A stretch of 64,000 nt of DNA from Marinomonas alcarazii (GTDB lineage: Bacteria > Pseudomonadota > Gammaproteobacteria > Pseudomonadales > Marinomonadaceae), in the NCBI RefSeq assembly GCF_003208215.1, contig NZ_QKLW01000004.1, positions 124,001 through 188,000 on the forward strand, given 5' to 3'. Numbering within the stretch: the stretch's first letter is position 1; each line of letters opens with the position of its first letter. The notes beneath the pieces are model-generated. The model was not told the DNA's origin. It worked only from the letters and a program-made list of their open reading frames with translations, and made no database searches. A program made the translations under genes and the position numbers. Positions 1 to 10,238 of this stretch are shown here, piece by piece.

Positions 1-252
1 GGCAGGGCGAAAGAAGGGGGTTTCGGCACCAAATTGACGTGCGACCTCTGCTATTTCTGTGTCATCGGTGGACACAATTACGCGATCAAATAACCCAGAA
101 GCAATCGCTGTTTCGATAGAATAACCTATCAAAGGTTTGCCATCTAACAAGCGAATGTTTTTTCTTGGAATACGCTGAGAACCACCACGAGCCGGAATCA
201 CCGCAACGCGATAATTTTTTGGGTTGTCTTGCGAACGAGAGTGCTTTGTCAT
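1..252 (-). CDS. pseF: Pseudaminic acid cytidylyltransferase (partial, C-terminus outside window)
   Basis: Only the first 84 codons are present; the gene runs off the left edge. The start ATG is the complement of 250-252. After a short polar N-terminus comes the nucleotidyltransferase signature IPARGGSQRIPRKNI (about residues 19-33), followed by LLDGKPLIGYSIETA and VIVSTDDTEIAEVA, typical of the NeuA/PseF CMP-sugar synthetase fold. The family transfers CMP from CTP to pseudaminic acid in the cytoplasm. It starts 3 bases after the stop of pseC and follows pseB, the usual gene order of the pathway, so PseF is preferred over NeuA or KdsB. Pseudaminate normally decorates flagellin or surface polysaccharide. 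Confidence 0.85.
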   Translation of the reverse strand, partial: MTKHSRSQDNPKNYRVAVIPARGGSQRIPRKNIRLLDGKPLIGYSIETAIASGLFDRVIVSTDDTEIAEVARQFGAETPFFRPA

Positions 253-255
253 TGT

Positions 256-2560
<2,305 letters not shown>

Positions 2561-2590
2561 TTATGTCTTTTACCATTAAAGATAAGTTCA

Positions 2591-2684
2591 CCCCCTCCCA
2601 GCCTCCCCCTTAGCAGGGGGAGGAGCTAGGTGCGATCTGGTCCCTTCCCCTTATCAAGGGAAAGGTTAGGATGGGGTCAGGGCT
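2591..2684. repeat. Dispersed palindromic repeat (two nested GC-rich hairpins)
   Basis: Two compact hairpins, CCTCCCCCT-tagc-AGGGGGAGG near 2612-2633 and TTCCCCTTatcAAGGGAA near 2645-2662, are enclosed by outer arms CCCCCTCCCAGCC (2591-2603) and GGTTAGGATGGGG (2664-2676) that pair imperfectly. This style of CCTCCC/GGGAGG element recurs between genes in many proteobacterial genomes. Here it lies between the 3' ends side of tag and the 5' side of pseB, so it may end transcription of tag. The short reading frame across it (2630-2812) is not a gene. Confidence 0.6.
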
Positions 2685-2689
2685 GTTTG

Positions 2690-3250
2690 TTAAGAACGAC
2701 GGGCAATACAATCCGTAATATGGTCGTTCACCATGCCGGTGGCCTGCATGAAAGCGTAGCAAGTCGTGGGGCCAAGGAATTTAAAGCCGCGCTTTTTCAG
2801 ATCTTTCGCTAAACGTTTAGATAAGTCGGTAATAGAAGCACCATCTGTGTGATGTTCAATAGGGTTGTCGATGACTTGGTTGTCGCTAAATGCCCAGTAA
2901 TACTGGCTAAACGAACCAAACTCATCAGCGATTTTCAAAAAAGCTTTGGCGTTGTTAATGGTCGCTTCGATCTTAGCGCGATGACGAACGATACGCTCAT
3001 CTAATAATAATCGCTCGACATCAGCGTCTGTCATTTTAGCGACTTTTACAGGGTCAAAGTTATGGAAAAGGGCGCGATAGCCTTCCCGTTTACGTAAAAT
3101 TGTAATCCAGCTTAGACCTGCCTGAGCGCTTTCTAGTACAATACATTCAAATAGGGACGGATCATCATAAATAGGCACTCCCCATTCAGTATCGTGATAA
3201 TGAATGTATTCGGGAGATCCTAAACACCAAGCGCAACGTATGTTTTCCAT
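2690..3250 (-). CDS. tag: DNA-3-methyladenine glycosylase I
   Basis: A 186-residue HhH-superfamily base-excision enzyme that removes 3-methyladenine from alkylated DNA. The sequence closely follows E. coli Tag: CAWC near the N-terminus, YHDTEWGVP (about residues 17-25), AGLSWITILRKREGY, the helix-hairpin region with HRAKIEATI, LKKRGFKFLGPTTCYAFMQA, and the C-terminal VNDHITDC. The zinc ligands of the family (an N-terminal Cys, a His, and the C-terminal His and Cys) are all present. The start at 3250 is preceded by GGAG nine bases upstream; an upstream GTG at 3259 would place that motif too close. It is monocistronic and divergent from nudF. Confidence 0.93.
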   Translation of the reverse strand: MENIRCAWCLGSPEYIHYHDTEWGVPIYDDPSLFECIVLESAQAGLSWITILRKREGYRALFHNFDPVKVAKMTDADVERLLLDERIVRHRAKIEATINNAKAFLKIADEFGSFSQYYWAFSDNQVIDNPIEHHTDGASITDLSKRLAKDLKKRGFKFLGPTTCYAFMQATGMVNDHITDCIARRS

Positions 3251-3346
3251 GAATGACACTCCAATTGTGTGATAACGACATGCCTAACTGCGAATTAATC
3301 ATATCAGACACTGTACTAAATAGTGTTCTGCTTAGGACGAGATAAT

Positions 3347-3967
3347 ATGAAGTTTAAACCGACTTACAGTAAAAAAGATGTCGAGGTTTTGGCTGACGAA
3401 TGCCTTTATAAAGGTTTTTTCGAAATGCGTAAGCTGACGTTGAAGCACAAAAAATTTAACGGTGACTGGAGCCAGCCAATGACCCGTGAAATGATGGTGC
3501 GCAACGATGCCGTGTGTGTGCTTTTATTTGACCCAGTGGCCGATAAAATTTTATTAATCGAACAGTTTCGCCCTGCGGTACTGAACAGCGAGTCACCCTG
3601 GCTACTGGAATTGGTGGCCGGCATGGTGGAAGAAGGTGAAAGCGATGAAGATGTCGCACGCCGTGAAGCGTTCGAAGAAGCAGGTGTGACAGTAAAACGT
3701 CTTGAATACATGTTTAAGTTTGTTCCTTCACCGGGCGGTCTGGTGGAATACCTACGCATGTACGCTGGCGAATTTGATTCGAGTCTTGTAGATACGAAAA
3801 CGGTGCACGGTTTAGACGAAGAAAATGAAGACATCAAACTTCACCTCATCTCATCTGATGATGCCATTGATTTGCTTAAAAATGACGTGGAAAACGCCAG
3901 TACCATCATGGGATTGCAGTGGTTTGCATTAAATAAAAATGATCTTATAAAACGATGGTGTGCTTAA
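3347..3967 (+). CDS. nudF: ADP-ribose pyrophosphatase (Nudix)
   Basis: A 206-residue Nudix hydrolase. The Nudix box spans about residues 92-114, with GMVEEGE at its start and REAFEEAG at its end, giving the metal-binding REXXEE core. The IEQFRPAVL segment before it and PSPGGLVEYLRMY after it match the ADP-ribose-specific NudF group. The product would cut ADP-ribose to AMP and ribose-5-phosphate. The ATG at 3347 (MKFKPTYS) is preferred over the in-frame codon at 3323. It heads a plus-strand block that parallels the E. coli order nudF-yqiB-(cpdA)-yqiA-parE, which supports the assignment. Confidence 0.88.
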   Translation: MKFKPTYSKKDVEVLADECLYKGFFEMRKLTLKHKKFNGDWSQPMTREMMVRNDAVCVLLFDPVADKILLIEQFRPAVLNSESPWLLELVAGMVEEGESDEDVARREAFEEAGVTVKRLEYMFKFVPSPGGLVEYLRMYAGEFDSSLVDTKTVHGLDEENEDIKLHLISSDDAIDLLKNDVENASTIMGLQWFALNKNDLIKRWCA

Positions 3968-3971
3968 GTAG

Positions 3972-4949
3972 ATGAAGCCAGAAATATCTCGTTTAACAAA
4001 TAAGAAGACTTGGCTAGAACCTTGTATCGGCCTCGTTTCCTTTGCATTTATGTGCGCCAATGTGCTGTTTTGGGCTTCGCTTGTACACCTTATTGCACCT
4101 TTATTGTTGTTGAAAAACACGCGCTACGCGAACCTTGCAGAGCAATGTGCTAATCGCTTGTATTACAACTGGCTTGCTTCCTGCGAATGGTGGTTCCAAA
4201 ACATTTTAAATGTGAAATGGGAGCTTGATGAAACCATGAAAGAGGACTTTGATCATTGGCATTTGATCATAGCGAACCATCAGTCTTGGGTGGATGTCTT
4301 TGCGGTCTTTGCTCAGCTTAAGGATCGCCGCCCTTTGCCAAGAGTGTTCATGAAGCAAGCACTGTTCTGGATGCCGTTTGTGGGAACCGCCACCTACATA
4401 ATGGGGTTTCCTTATATGAAGCGTTATACTAAAGCTCAGATTGCTAAAAATCCCAAGTTGGCAGGCAAAGACCTAGCTACCACCAAACGTTCTTGTAAGC
4501 GACTGCTTAAAGACCCAAACTCCATTATGAGTTTTGTTGAAGGAACACGCTTTTCAGAAAAAAAGCATCGGCAACAAGCGTCGCCTTATCGCTGTTTATT
4601 AAAGCCAAAGGCGGGAGGCATCAGTTTTATATTGCAGACAATGCCGCAGAAAATAAAAACTATTACAGACATCAATGTCTTATACAAGCAAGACAATATA
4701 AGTGGCTGGGATTTGCTCTGCGGTCGCATTGGTAAAGTGAAAGTCATGGTGCGAGATGTGGCCATTCCTGACACCATGTTAACGCCAGAATACCAAGCCG
4801 CAGGGAAAGATAGAGAGCACTTTTTTACTTGGTTTAATCTATACTGGCACGATAAAGATACACGCATGAGCCATCAGCTTGCTGCTTTAAAACAGGCAAA
4901 GACTTTGGGCTCAGAACAAGAATTTTCAAAAGGAAATACGTCGCAATAA
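3972..4949 (+). CDS. YihG-like membrane acyltransferase (PlsC fold)
   Basis: A 325-residue protein with a hydrophobic N-terminal segment (about 17-47) and a PlsC-type acyltransferase domain. The HX4D catalytic motif lies in NHQSWVD (102-108), with the substrate motif FVEGTRFSEKK near residue 182. The family moves acyl chains from acyl-ACP or acyl-CoA to lysophospholipids at the inner membrane; resemblance is strongest to E. coli YihG, whose exact substrate is less certain than PlsC. It begins 4 bases after nudF and ends 1 base before the YqiB-like gene, so all three should be co-transcribed. In enterobacteria no acyltransferase sits at this position. Confidence 0.8.
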   Translation: MKPEISRLTNKKTWLEPCIGLVSFAFMCANVLFWASLVHLIAPLLLLKNTRYANLAEQCANRLYYNWLASCEWWFQNILNVKWELDETMKEDFDHWHLIIANHQSWVDVFAVFAQLKDRRPLPRVFMKQALFWMPFVGTATYIMGFPYMKRYTKAQIAKNPKLAGKDLATTKRSCKRLLKDPNSIMSFVEGTRFSEKKHRQQASPYRCLLKPKAGGISFILQTMPQKIKTITDINVLYKQDNISGWDLLCGRIGKVKVMVRDVAIPDTMLTPEYQAAGKDREHFFTWFNLYWHDKDTRMSHQLAALKQAKTLGSEQEFSKGNTSQ

Positions 4950-4950
4950 A

Positions 4951-5424
4951 ATGACGAATGCTATGAAAACATCGAAACAATATGTACCAGATTTAGTGAG
5001 TTTACAGATGCTTGGTGAATTAAATTATCGCCGACTAGGTAAACTCCTGCGCGGTCATGAAGAGATGGATTCGTGGAGTTTTTCGATTCACAGTGCCGGC
5101 GATCAAGAGAGCCGCTTACGCCTCACCTTGGGCAAAGAAAGCCGCTTCACCTCTGAAATAGCGCTAGAGTTTGGTCCGGAAATTCCTAAACAGCTGCTTT
5201 TTAAAACCACACTATCTATGACGGTGCGTTTGTATCATGATGTCGGTATCGCAGAGATTACGGATGGACATCGCCAATACAGTGGAACGTACCCATATCC
5301 AAATGATGCCATGCTGCACAGAGACGAGAAGTTTCGTCTTAACCAGCAGTTAGCCGATTTATTAGAGCTGTGTTTGAAACATGGTCATAGACTGAATGAC
5401 ACCTTATCCTTTCAGTTTGCCTGA
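4951..5424 (+). CDS. YqiB-like DUF1249 protein
   Basis: A 157-residue cytoplasmic protein of the DUF1249 family. The recognisable parts are YVPDLVSLQMLGELNYRRL (about 11-29), MTVRLYHDVGIAEI, and the C-terminal NQQLADLLELCLKHG. No catalytic motif can be named and no biochemical role is established for the family to my knowledge. In E. coli the homologue lies between nudF and cpdA; here it keeps the nudF side and the yqiA/parE side. The start ATG at 4951 is one base after the acyltransferase stop; an internal ATG at 4963 is an alternative. The function is unknown; position suggests a link with neighbouring housekeeping genes only. Confidence 0.8.
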   Translation: MTNAMKTSKQYVPDLVSLQMLGELNYRRLGKLLRGHEEMDSWSFSIHSAGDQESRLRLTLGKESRFTSEIALEFGPEIPKQLLFKTTLSMTVRLYHDVGIAEITDGHRQYSGTYPYPNDAMLHRDEKFRLNQQLADLLELCLKHGHRLNDTLSFQFA

Positions 5425-5469
5425 CTGTCGTTTTTTTAATCGTAAATTGCTTGATAGAGAAGACCACCT

Positions 5470-6051
5470 TTGACTGTTTTACTATATATCCACGGTTTTA
5501 ATAGCTCTGAGCGATCCCATAAAGCCACCGTTCTCAGTGAAGCGGCAAAAAAGTTTGGGGTGCCCGACGCGGTCGTGTCTCCCCGTTTGTCTTGGCGGCC
5601 AGCGCAAGCCATTAAGCAATTAGCGGACATTATCGAAGCGAATCAAGCACAAGGCATTACGTTAATTGGCAGCTCCTTAGGTGGTTTTTATGCGGCTTAC
5701 TTAGCAGAAAAATACCATCTGAAAGCCATATTGGTTAATCCAGCTGTTCAAGCACCTATCTTGCTTCAAGACTATCTAGGTCCGCAATCTAACCCTTATA
5801 CCGGCGAAGAGTATGAATTAACGCAAGCACACATGGCCGAGCTAGAGGAATTGGTAGTGATCGATCCGACAGCCGAATATTATTGGCTGATGATTCAGGA
5901 AGGTGACGAGGTCTTGGATTATCGAGAGGCCCTTAAAGCTTTCCCTCAAACAGCACGCCTTACCCATGAAGAAAATGGCAACCATAGCTTTACCGAATTT
6001 GAACGATTTTCCGAAGATATTCTTCGTTTTGCTGAAATATTAACCGAGTAA
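5470..6051 (+). CDS. yqiA: YqiA-type esterase (alpha/beta hydrolase)
   Basis: A 193-residue small alpha/beta hydrolase. It opens with LLYIHGFNSSERSHKA, close to E. coli YqiA, and has the nucleophile elbow GSSLGGFYA (about 69-77, Ser in the middle of G-S-S-L-G) and a C-terminal histidine in NGNHSF. The family hydrolyses acyl-CoA and short ester substrates in vitro; the physiological substrate is not settled. Homology requires translation to begin at the TTG at 5470, since no ATG or GTG in frame fits. It lies directly upstream of parE, as in E. coli, with cpdA absent from the block. Confidence 0.83.
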   Translation: MTVLLYIHGFNSSERSHKATVLSEAAKKFGVPDAVVSPRLSWRPAQAIKQLADIIEANQAQGITLIGSSLGGFYAAYLAEKYHLKAILVNPAVQAPILLQDYLGPQSNPYTGEEYELTQAHMAELEELVVIDPTAEYYWLMIQEGDEVLDYREALKAFPQTARLTHEENGNHSFTEFERFSEDILRFAEILTE

Positions 6052-6182
6052 GCTACTGCTTTTATTGGAGTATTTCACACAGTATAAAACCAGTGATAGA
6101 CTCTAACCCATTGAATTGATACTCGCTCACGTTGTAATGTTTGATAATACAACGTACGACCAACTTGGAAGTAAAAACACGC

Positions 6183-8081
6183 ATGTCTGCAAAAGAATAT
6201 AACGCCGGATCGATAGAAGTTCTTAGTGGTTTAGAACCCGTACAAAAACGTCCTGGGATGTACACAGATACCACGCGGCCTAACCACTTAGGCCAAGAAG
6301 TTATTGATAACTCGGTTGATGAAGCCTTGGCTGGTCATGCCGATCGCATCGAGGTCATTTTATACAAAGATGGTTCGTTAAGCGTAGAAGACAACGGCCG
6401 CGGCATGCCGGTAGATATTCACCCTGAAGAGGGCGTATCTGGTGTTGAATTGATCCTAACGAAATTGCACGCAGGCGGTAAATTCTCAGGGGATAATTAC
6501 CAATTTTCTGGTGGTTTGCACGGTGTTGGCGTGTCTGTTGTGAATGCCTTGTCTACCTCCCTTGAAGTGTGGGTGCGTCGTAATGGCATCCAGTATCATA
6601 TTGGCTTTGAAAATGGCTTCAAAACGTCAGAGCTGAAAGAAATTGGTACCGTAGGTAAGAAGAACACCGGGACAAAAGTTAAGTTCACAGCCGATACAAA
6701 ATACTTCGACAGTCCTAAATTTTCGCTTTCCCGTCTAAAGCACCTACTTAAAGCCAAAGCCGTACTTTGTTCTGGTCTGCATGTTGTCTTTATTGATCAA
6801 AGTGGCAGTGAAGAAGTGCGTGAAGAGTGGTTCTATCAAGATGGCTTAAAAGACTACCTTGCCATTGCGAACCAAGGTTTTGTACTGCTGCCTGATGAGC
6901 CTTTTATTGGCGGTATGACGGAGAAAACTCAAGGCGTCGATTGGGCGGTTCAATGGCTGCCGGAAGGTGGCGAATTAGTGACAGAAAGTTATGTTAACTT
7001 GATACCAACAGCCCAAGGCGGTACACATGTTAACGGTTTACGAACGGGGTTGCTAGAAGCGATTCGAGAGTTCTGTGAGTTCCATAACTTATTGCCTCGT
7101 GGCATCAAGCTAACCGCTGATGATGTGTGGGATCGTTGTAGTTATGTGTTGTCAGCGAAAATTCAAGAGCCACAGTTTTCGGGACAAACCAAAGAACGTT
7201 TGTCGTCTCGCCAGATCGTGGCGTTTATTTCAGCAACCGTAAAAGACGCCTTCAGCTTATGGTTAAACAAGCACGTTGAAGACGGTAAAAAGATTGCTGA
7301 TATTGTAATTAATAGTGCGCAGAAACGTCTTAAAGCCAGCAAAAAAGTCGTTCGTAAGAAAGTGACTCAAGGGCCTGCATTGCCGGGTAAATTGGCCGAC
7401 TGTTCTGGGCAGGACTCGTCGCGCAGTGAACTTTTCTTAGTGGAAGGGGACTCAGCGGGTGGATCAGCTAAACAAGCGCGCGAGAAAGATTTTCAAGCCA
7501 TTTTGCCTTTGCGCGGTAAAATATTAAATTCATGGGAAGTAGACTCTGCGCAAGTATTGGCTTCCCAAGAAATACACGATATTTCTGTCGCTTTGGGTGT
7601 GGATCCTGGAGAGGAAGACTTAAGTGGCTTACGTTACGGCAAAGTATGTATTTTGGCCGATGCGGACTCGGACGGTTTGCACATCGCGACACTGATTTGC
7701 GCGTTGTTTGTTCGACACTTTCCTGCTTTGGTTAATGGTGGTCATGTCTTTGTTGCCATGCCACCGCTGTACCGAATAGACATCGGAAAAGAGGTTTATT
7801 ACGCTCTTGATGACGAAGAAAAAGACATCACATTGCATAAAATTGCCGCTGAAAATAAACGTGGTACGCCAAATGTACAGCGATTTAAAGGCCTGGGTGA
7901 GATGAACCCTTCCCAATTACGCGAAACCACTATGGCGCCAGATACGCGTCGCTTAATCCAGTTAACCATGGAAGATAAGCCAGATACTGACGAGCTTCTA
8001 GACAAACTGCTGTCGAAAAAGCGTGCAGGGGATCGTAAAGGCTGGTTAGAGACATATGGCAACTTGGCGATTATTGATTAA
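6183..8081 (+). CDS. parE: DNA topoisomerase IV subunit B
   Basis: A 632-residue GHKL-ATPase type IIA topoisomerase subunit, near E. coli ParE in length (630). Features in order: RPGMYTDTTRPNHLGQE; the ATPase residue in VDEALAGHAD; glycine loops DNGRGMP and GGLHGVGVSVVNALS; the transducer domain; and the TOPRIM domain with EGDSAGGSA and DADSDGLHI. The C-terminal QRFKGLGEMNPSQL is the type IIA signature. The size and the absence of the long GyrB insertion favour ParE. It pairs with ParC (not in the window) to unlink daughter chromosomes. The ATG at 6183 gives MSAKEYNAGSIEVL; an upstream in-frame start at 6141 looks artificial. Confidence 0.95.
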   Translation: MSAKEYNAGSIEVLSGLEPVQKRPGMYTDTTRPNHLGQEVIDNSVDEALAGHADRIEVILYKDGSLSVEDNGRGMPVDIHPEEGVSGVELILTKLHAGGKFSGDNYQFSGGLHGVGVSVVNALSTSLEVWVRRNGIQYHIGFENGFKTSELKEIGTVGKKNTGTKVKFTADTKYFDSPKFSLSRLKHLLKAKAVLCSGLHVVFIDQSGSEEVREEWFYQDGLKDYLAIANQGFVLLPDEPFIGGMTEKTQGVDWAVQWLPEGGELVTESYVNLIPTAQGGTHVNGLRTGLLEAIREFCEFHNLLPRGIKLTADDVWDRCSYVLSAKIQEPQFSGQTKERLSSRQIVAFISATVKDAFSLWLNKHVEDGKKIADIVINSAQKRLKASKKVVRKKVTQGPALPGKLADCSGQDSSRSELFLVEGDSAGGSAKQAREKDFQAILPLRGKILNSWEVDSAQVLASQEIHDISVALGVDPGEEDLSGLRYGKVCILADADSDGLHIATLICALFVRHFPALVNGGHVFVAMPPLYRIDIGKEVYYALDDEEKDITLHKIAAENKRGTPNVQRFKGLGEMNPSQLRETTMAPDTRRLIQLTMEDKPDTDELLDKLLSKKRAGDRKGWLETYGNLAIID

Positions 8082-8147
8082 ACCTACTGTGTTTTTATCA
8101 GGCCAAGCTAAAATATAAGTATCGCTCAACAAAATGGAAACGAATGA

Positions 8148-8762
8148 ATGTCTGAAGAAAACGGCGATGATGTCATCAGCGAAGAAGTCCTTTACGAAAA
8201 GATCGACCACTATTTATTGACGTTCGGCACAGATCGCTCGTTGATGTGTGTGTCCGAACTCGATGGCTTTCTAACCGCGTTGGGCTGTTCGATAAAAGAG
8301 TTGGAGCCAGATGTATGGCTTAATGCAATATGGGGCGCGGATGAAGACCAGCCTGTATGGGACTCGACAGAACAAGAAGATGAATTTCTAAGCCTAGTGT
8401 TAATCATGTATATGGAAACCATGAACAGCTTATTGTTCGGGGATTTCTATCCTGTTTACCTAGAACAAGAAGTAGATGGTGAGTTTACCATTTTGGTTGA
8501 AGAGTGGTGTGTAGGCTTTATTCGAGGCGCTAAATTGATTGGTTTAGGCGTTGGCGGAGACAGAGAATTCTTTGACGAAGTGCTTGCTCCAGTGCGTCTG
8601 TTTGGGACAGAAGCCGGATGGGAGAAGTTAGAAGGCATGGTCGATGAAGAGGTGACATTCTGGAAGGAAACACTAGAACCTTCGATCCTGCGTTTGGCTA
8701 AACACTACCATCCTGAAATGCAAGCAACGAGCAAAATAGAAGGCAAACGCACATTGCATTAA
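8148..8762 (+). CDS. YecA/YgfB (UPF0149) family protein
   Basis: A 204-residue acidic protein of the UPF0149 group. Visible family features are the SVSELDGFLTAL-like segment (SELDGFLTALG, about 37-47), WLNAIWG, the long acidic helix region, and WCVGFIRGA (about 121-129). The C-terminal SEC-C zinc motif of many YecA proteins is missing, so this is the short form. Function is not established. It follows parE by 66 bases and ends at a strong bidirectional terminator shared with the convergent aminotransferase gene. Confidence 0.75.
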   Translation: MSEENGDDVISEEVLYEKIDHYLLTFGTDRSLMCVSELDGFLTALGCSIKELEPDVWLNAIWGADEDQPVWDSTEQEDEFLSLVLIMYMETMNSLLFGDFYPVYLEQEVDGEFTILVEEWCVGFIRGAKLIGLGVGGDREFFDEVLAPVRLFGTEAGWEKLEGMVDEEVTFWKETLEPSILRLAKHYHPEMQATSKIEGKRTLH

Positions 8763-8810
8763 TCATGCAATGCCTAGAGGACGTATTCCCAAACTTATTT
8801 TGTGTATAAA

Positions 8811-8849
8811 AAAACGTGATGCAGGTTTAGCCTGCATCACGTTTTTTTT
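8811..8849. terminator. Bidirectional rho-independent terminator
   Basis: A 12-bp perfect stem, ACGTGATGCAGG at 8814-8825 and CCTGCATCACGT at 8831-8842, has a 5-base loop. It is flanked by A-rich sequence on the left and eight T on the right. It would stop transcripts from the YecA-like gene on plus and the aminotransferase gene on minus. Confidence 0.9.
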
Positions 8850-8862
8850 GCTTAGTAAGGGA

Positions 8863-10059
8863 TTAACCCACTACTTTTGCGATGCTTTCACACAAGTAAT
8901 CAATGTTGCTATCGCTGACACCAGCGACGCTCATACGACCAGTATCTGCAATGTAAATAGAGTATTCACTGCGCAAAGTGCGAACTTGTTCTAACGTCAA
9001 ACCGGAGTAAGAGAACATGCCGCGCTGATCTTTGATGAAGCTAAAGTCTTTGCTCACCCCAGAAGCCGCCAATTTCGCTACAAGTTTTTCACGCAGGCCG
9101 TTAATACGGTCACGCATTGCCGCCACTTCTAGTTCCCATTCCGCTTTCAGTTCTGGGTTGCTCATAATGGTATAAACCACTGCGGCACCGTGAGCTGGTG
9201 GCATAGAGTAGTTGGCACGAATGGCTTGACCAATAATAGAAAACGCAGCATTGGCTTCATCAGCAGATGCAGCAATAACACTTAAGCCGCCACAACGTTC
9301 ACGGTAAATGCCAAAGTTTTTCGAAAAAGAGTTCGCGATCAACATATCTTGAACATTCGCAGCCATGTGACGTAAGCCCGCTAAGTCTTCGTCTAAGCCA
9401 TCGCCAAAGCCTTGGTATGCAGCGTCAACCAATGGTAACAAACCACGCTTATTAACGAAGTCTGTTAGCACTTTCCAGTGATCAAGTTGTAAGTCAATGC
9501 CTGTTGGGTTGTGGCAGCAAGCGTGAAGCAACAATACATCGCCTTCTTTCACTTCGGCTTCTAGTTTTGCCATCATATCGTCAAAGCGTAAGCCGTTCGT
9601 TTCAGGATCGTAGTAAGGGTAATCTTTTACTTCTACGCCTGCAGAATCAAAAATAGACTTATGGTTACCCCAAGTTGGATCACTTACCCAAAGACGAGCG
9701 TCTTTCAAGTTCGCGCTGATAAAATCCGCAGCGACTTTTAACGCGCCAGTACCGCCAGGAGTTTGAGTAGAGCGAATACGCCCAGAAGCAATCAGCGGAT
9801 TGCCTTCACCCAAGATCAAATCTTTGATAATGGCTTCAAATTCAGTTGCGCCATAAATACCTAGATAGCTTTTAGAATCTTCTTGTTCAAGCAAAATAGC
9901 TTCCGCTTTTTTAACCGTATTTAAAATCGGTGTATTGCCATTATCGTCTTTATAGACACCAACGCCTAAATCGATTTTCTTTGGGTTCGTATCTTGCTTA
10001 TGCGCAATGATAAGGGCTAAAAGAGGGTCGCCAGAAACAGGTTTAAGATGCTTGAACAT
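8863..10059 (-). CDS. Aspartate/aromatic amino acid aminotransferase (AspC/TyrB family)
   Basis: A 398-residue fold-type I PLP transaminase. The start MFKHLKPVSGDPLLAL resembles AspC and TyrB openings. Cofactor residues are the Asp/Tyr region DAAYQGFGDG (about 212-221), the Schiff-base lysine K247 in NSFSKNFGIY, and the substrate arginine region RERCGG. HACCHNPTGID (179-189) is the family signature. It would interconvert aspartate or aromatic amino acids with 2-oxoglutarate; AspC and TyrB cannot be separated from sequence alone, so no symbol is given. An in-frame upstream start at 10089 exists but 10059 matches homologues. The 3' end meets a strong shared terminator. Confidence 0.88.
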   Translation of the reverse strand: MFKHLKPVSGDPLLALIIAHKQDTNPKKIDLGVGVYKDDNGNTPILNTVKKAEAILLEQEDSKSYLGIYGATEFEAIIKDLILGEGNPLIASGRIRSTQTPGGTGALKVAADFISANLKDARLWVSDPTWGNHKSIFDSAGVEVKDYPYYDPETNGLRFDDMMAKLEAEVKEGDVLLLHACCHNPTGIDLQLDHWKVLTDFVNKRGLLPLVDAAYQGFGDGLDEDLAGLRHMAANVQDMLIANSFSKNFGIYRERCGGLSVIAASADEANAAFSIIGQAIRANYSMPPAHGAAVVYTIMSNPELKAEWELEVAAMRDRINGLREKLVAKLAASGVSKDFSFIKDQRGMFSYSGLTLEQVRTLRSEYSIYIADTGRMSVAGVSDSNIDYLCESIAKVVG

Positions 10060-10238
10060 GATATTTAAAGGGTCCTTATGGTGTGCCACAGTAAAATCGC
10101 TGTGGTTAAAATCGTTGCTTAAATAGCTTCTTCATTTTGCCGTTTTTATGACAAAATACAATGCAACATAAAGTGAAATTTCCGCAATACTGTAAAGAAA
10201 TAAAGACACTTCGTTTTCCTGCTTTTAAGAGCCAACTT

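Noticed and set aside
2630..2812. 60-residue frame across the palindromic repeat
   Set aside because: Half lies in repeat DNA and half antisense to tag.
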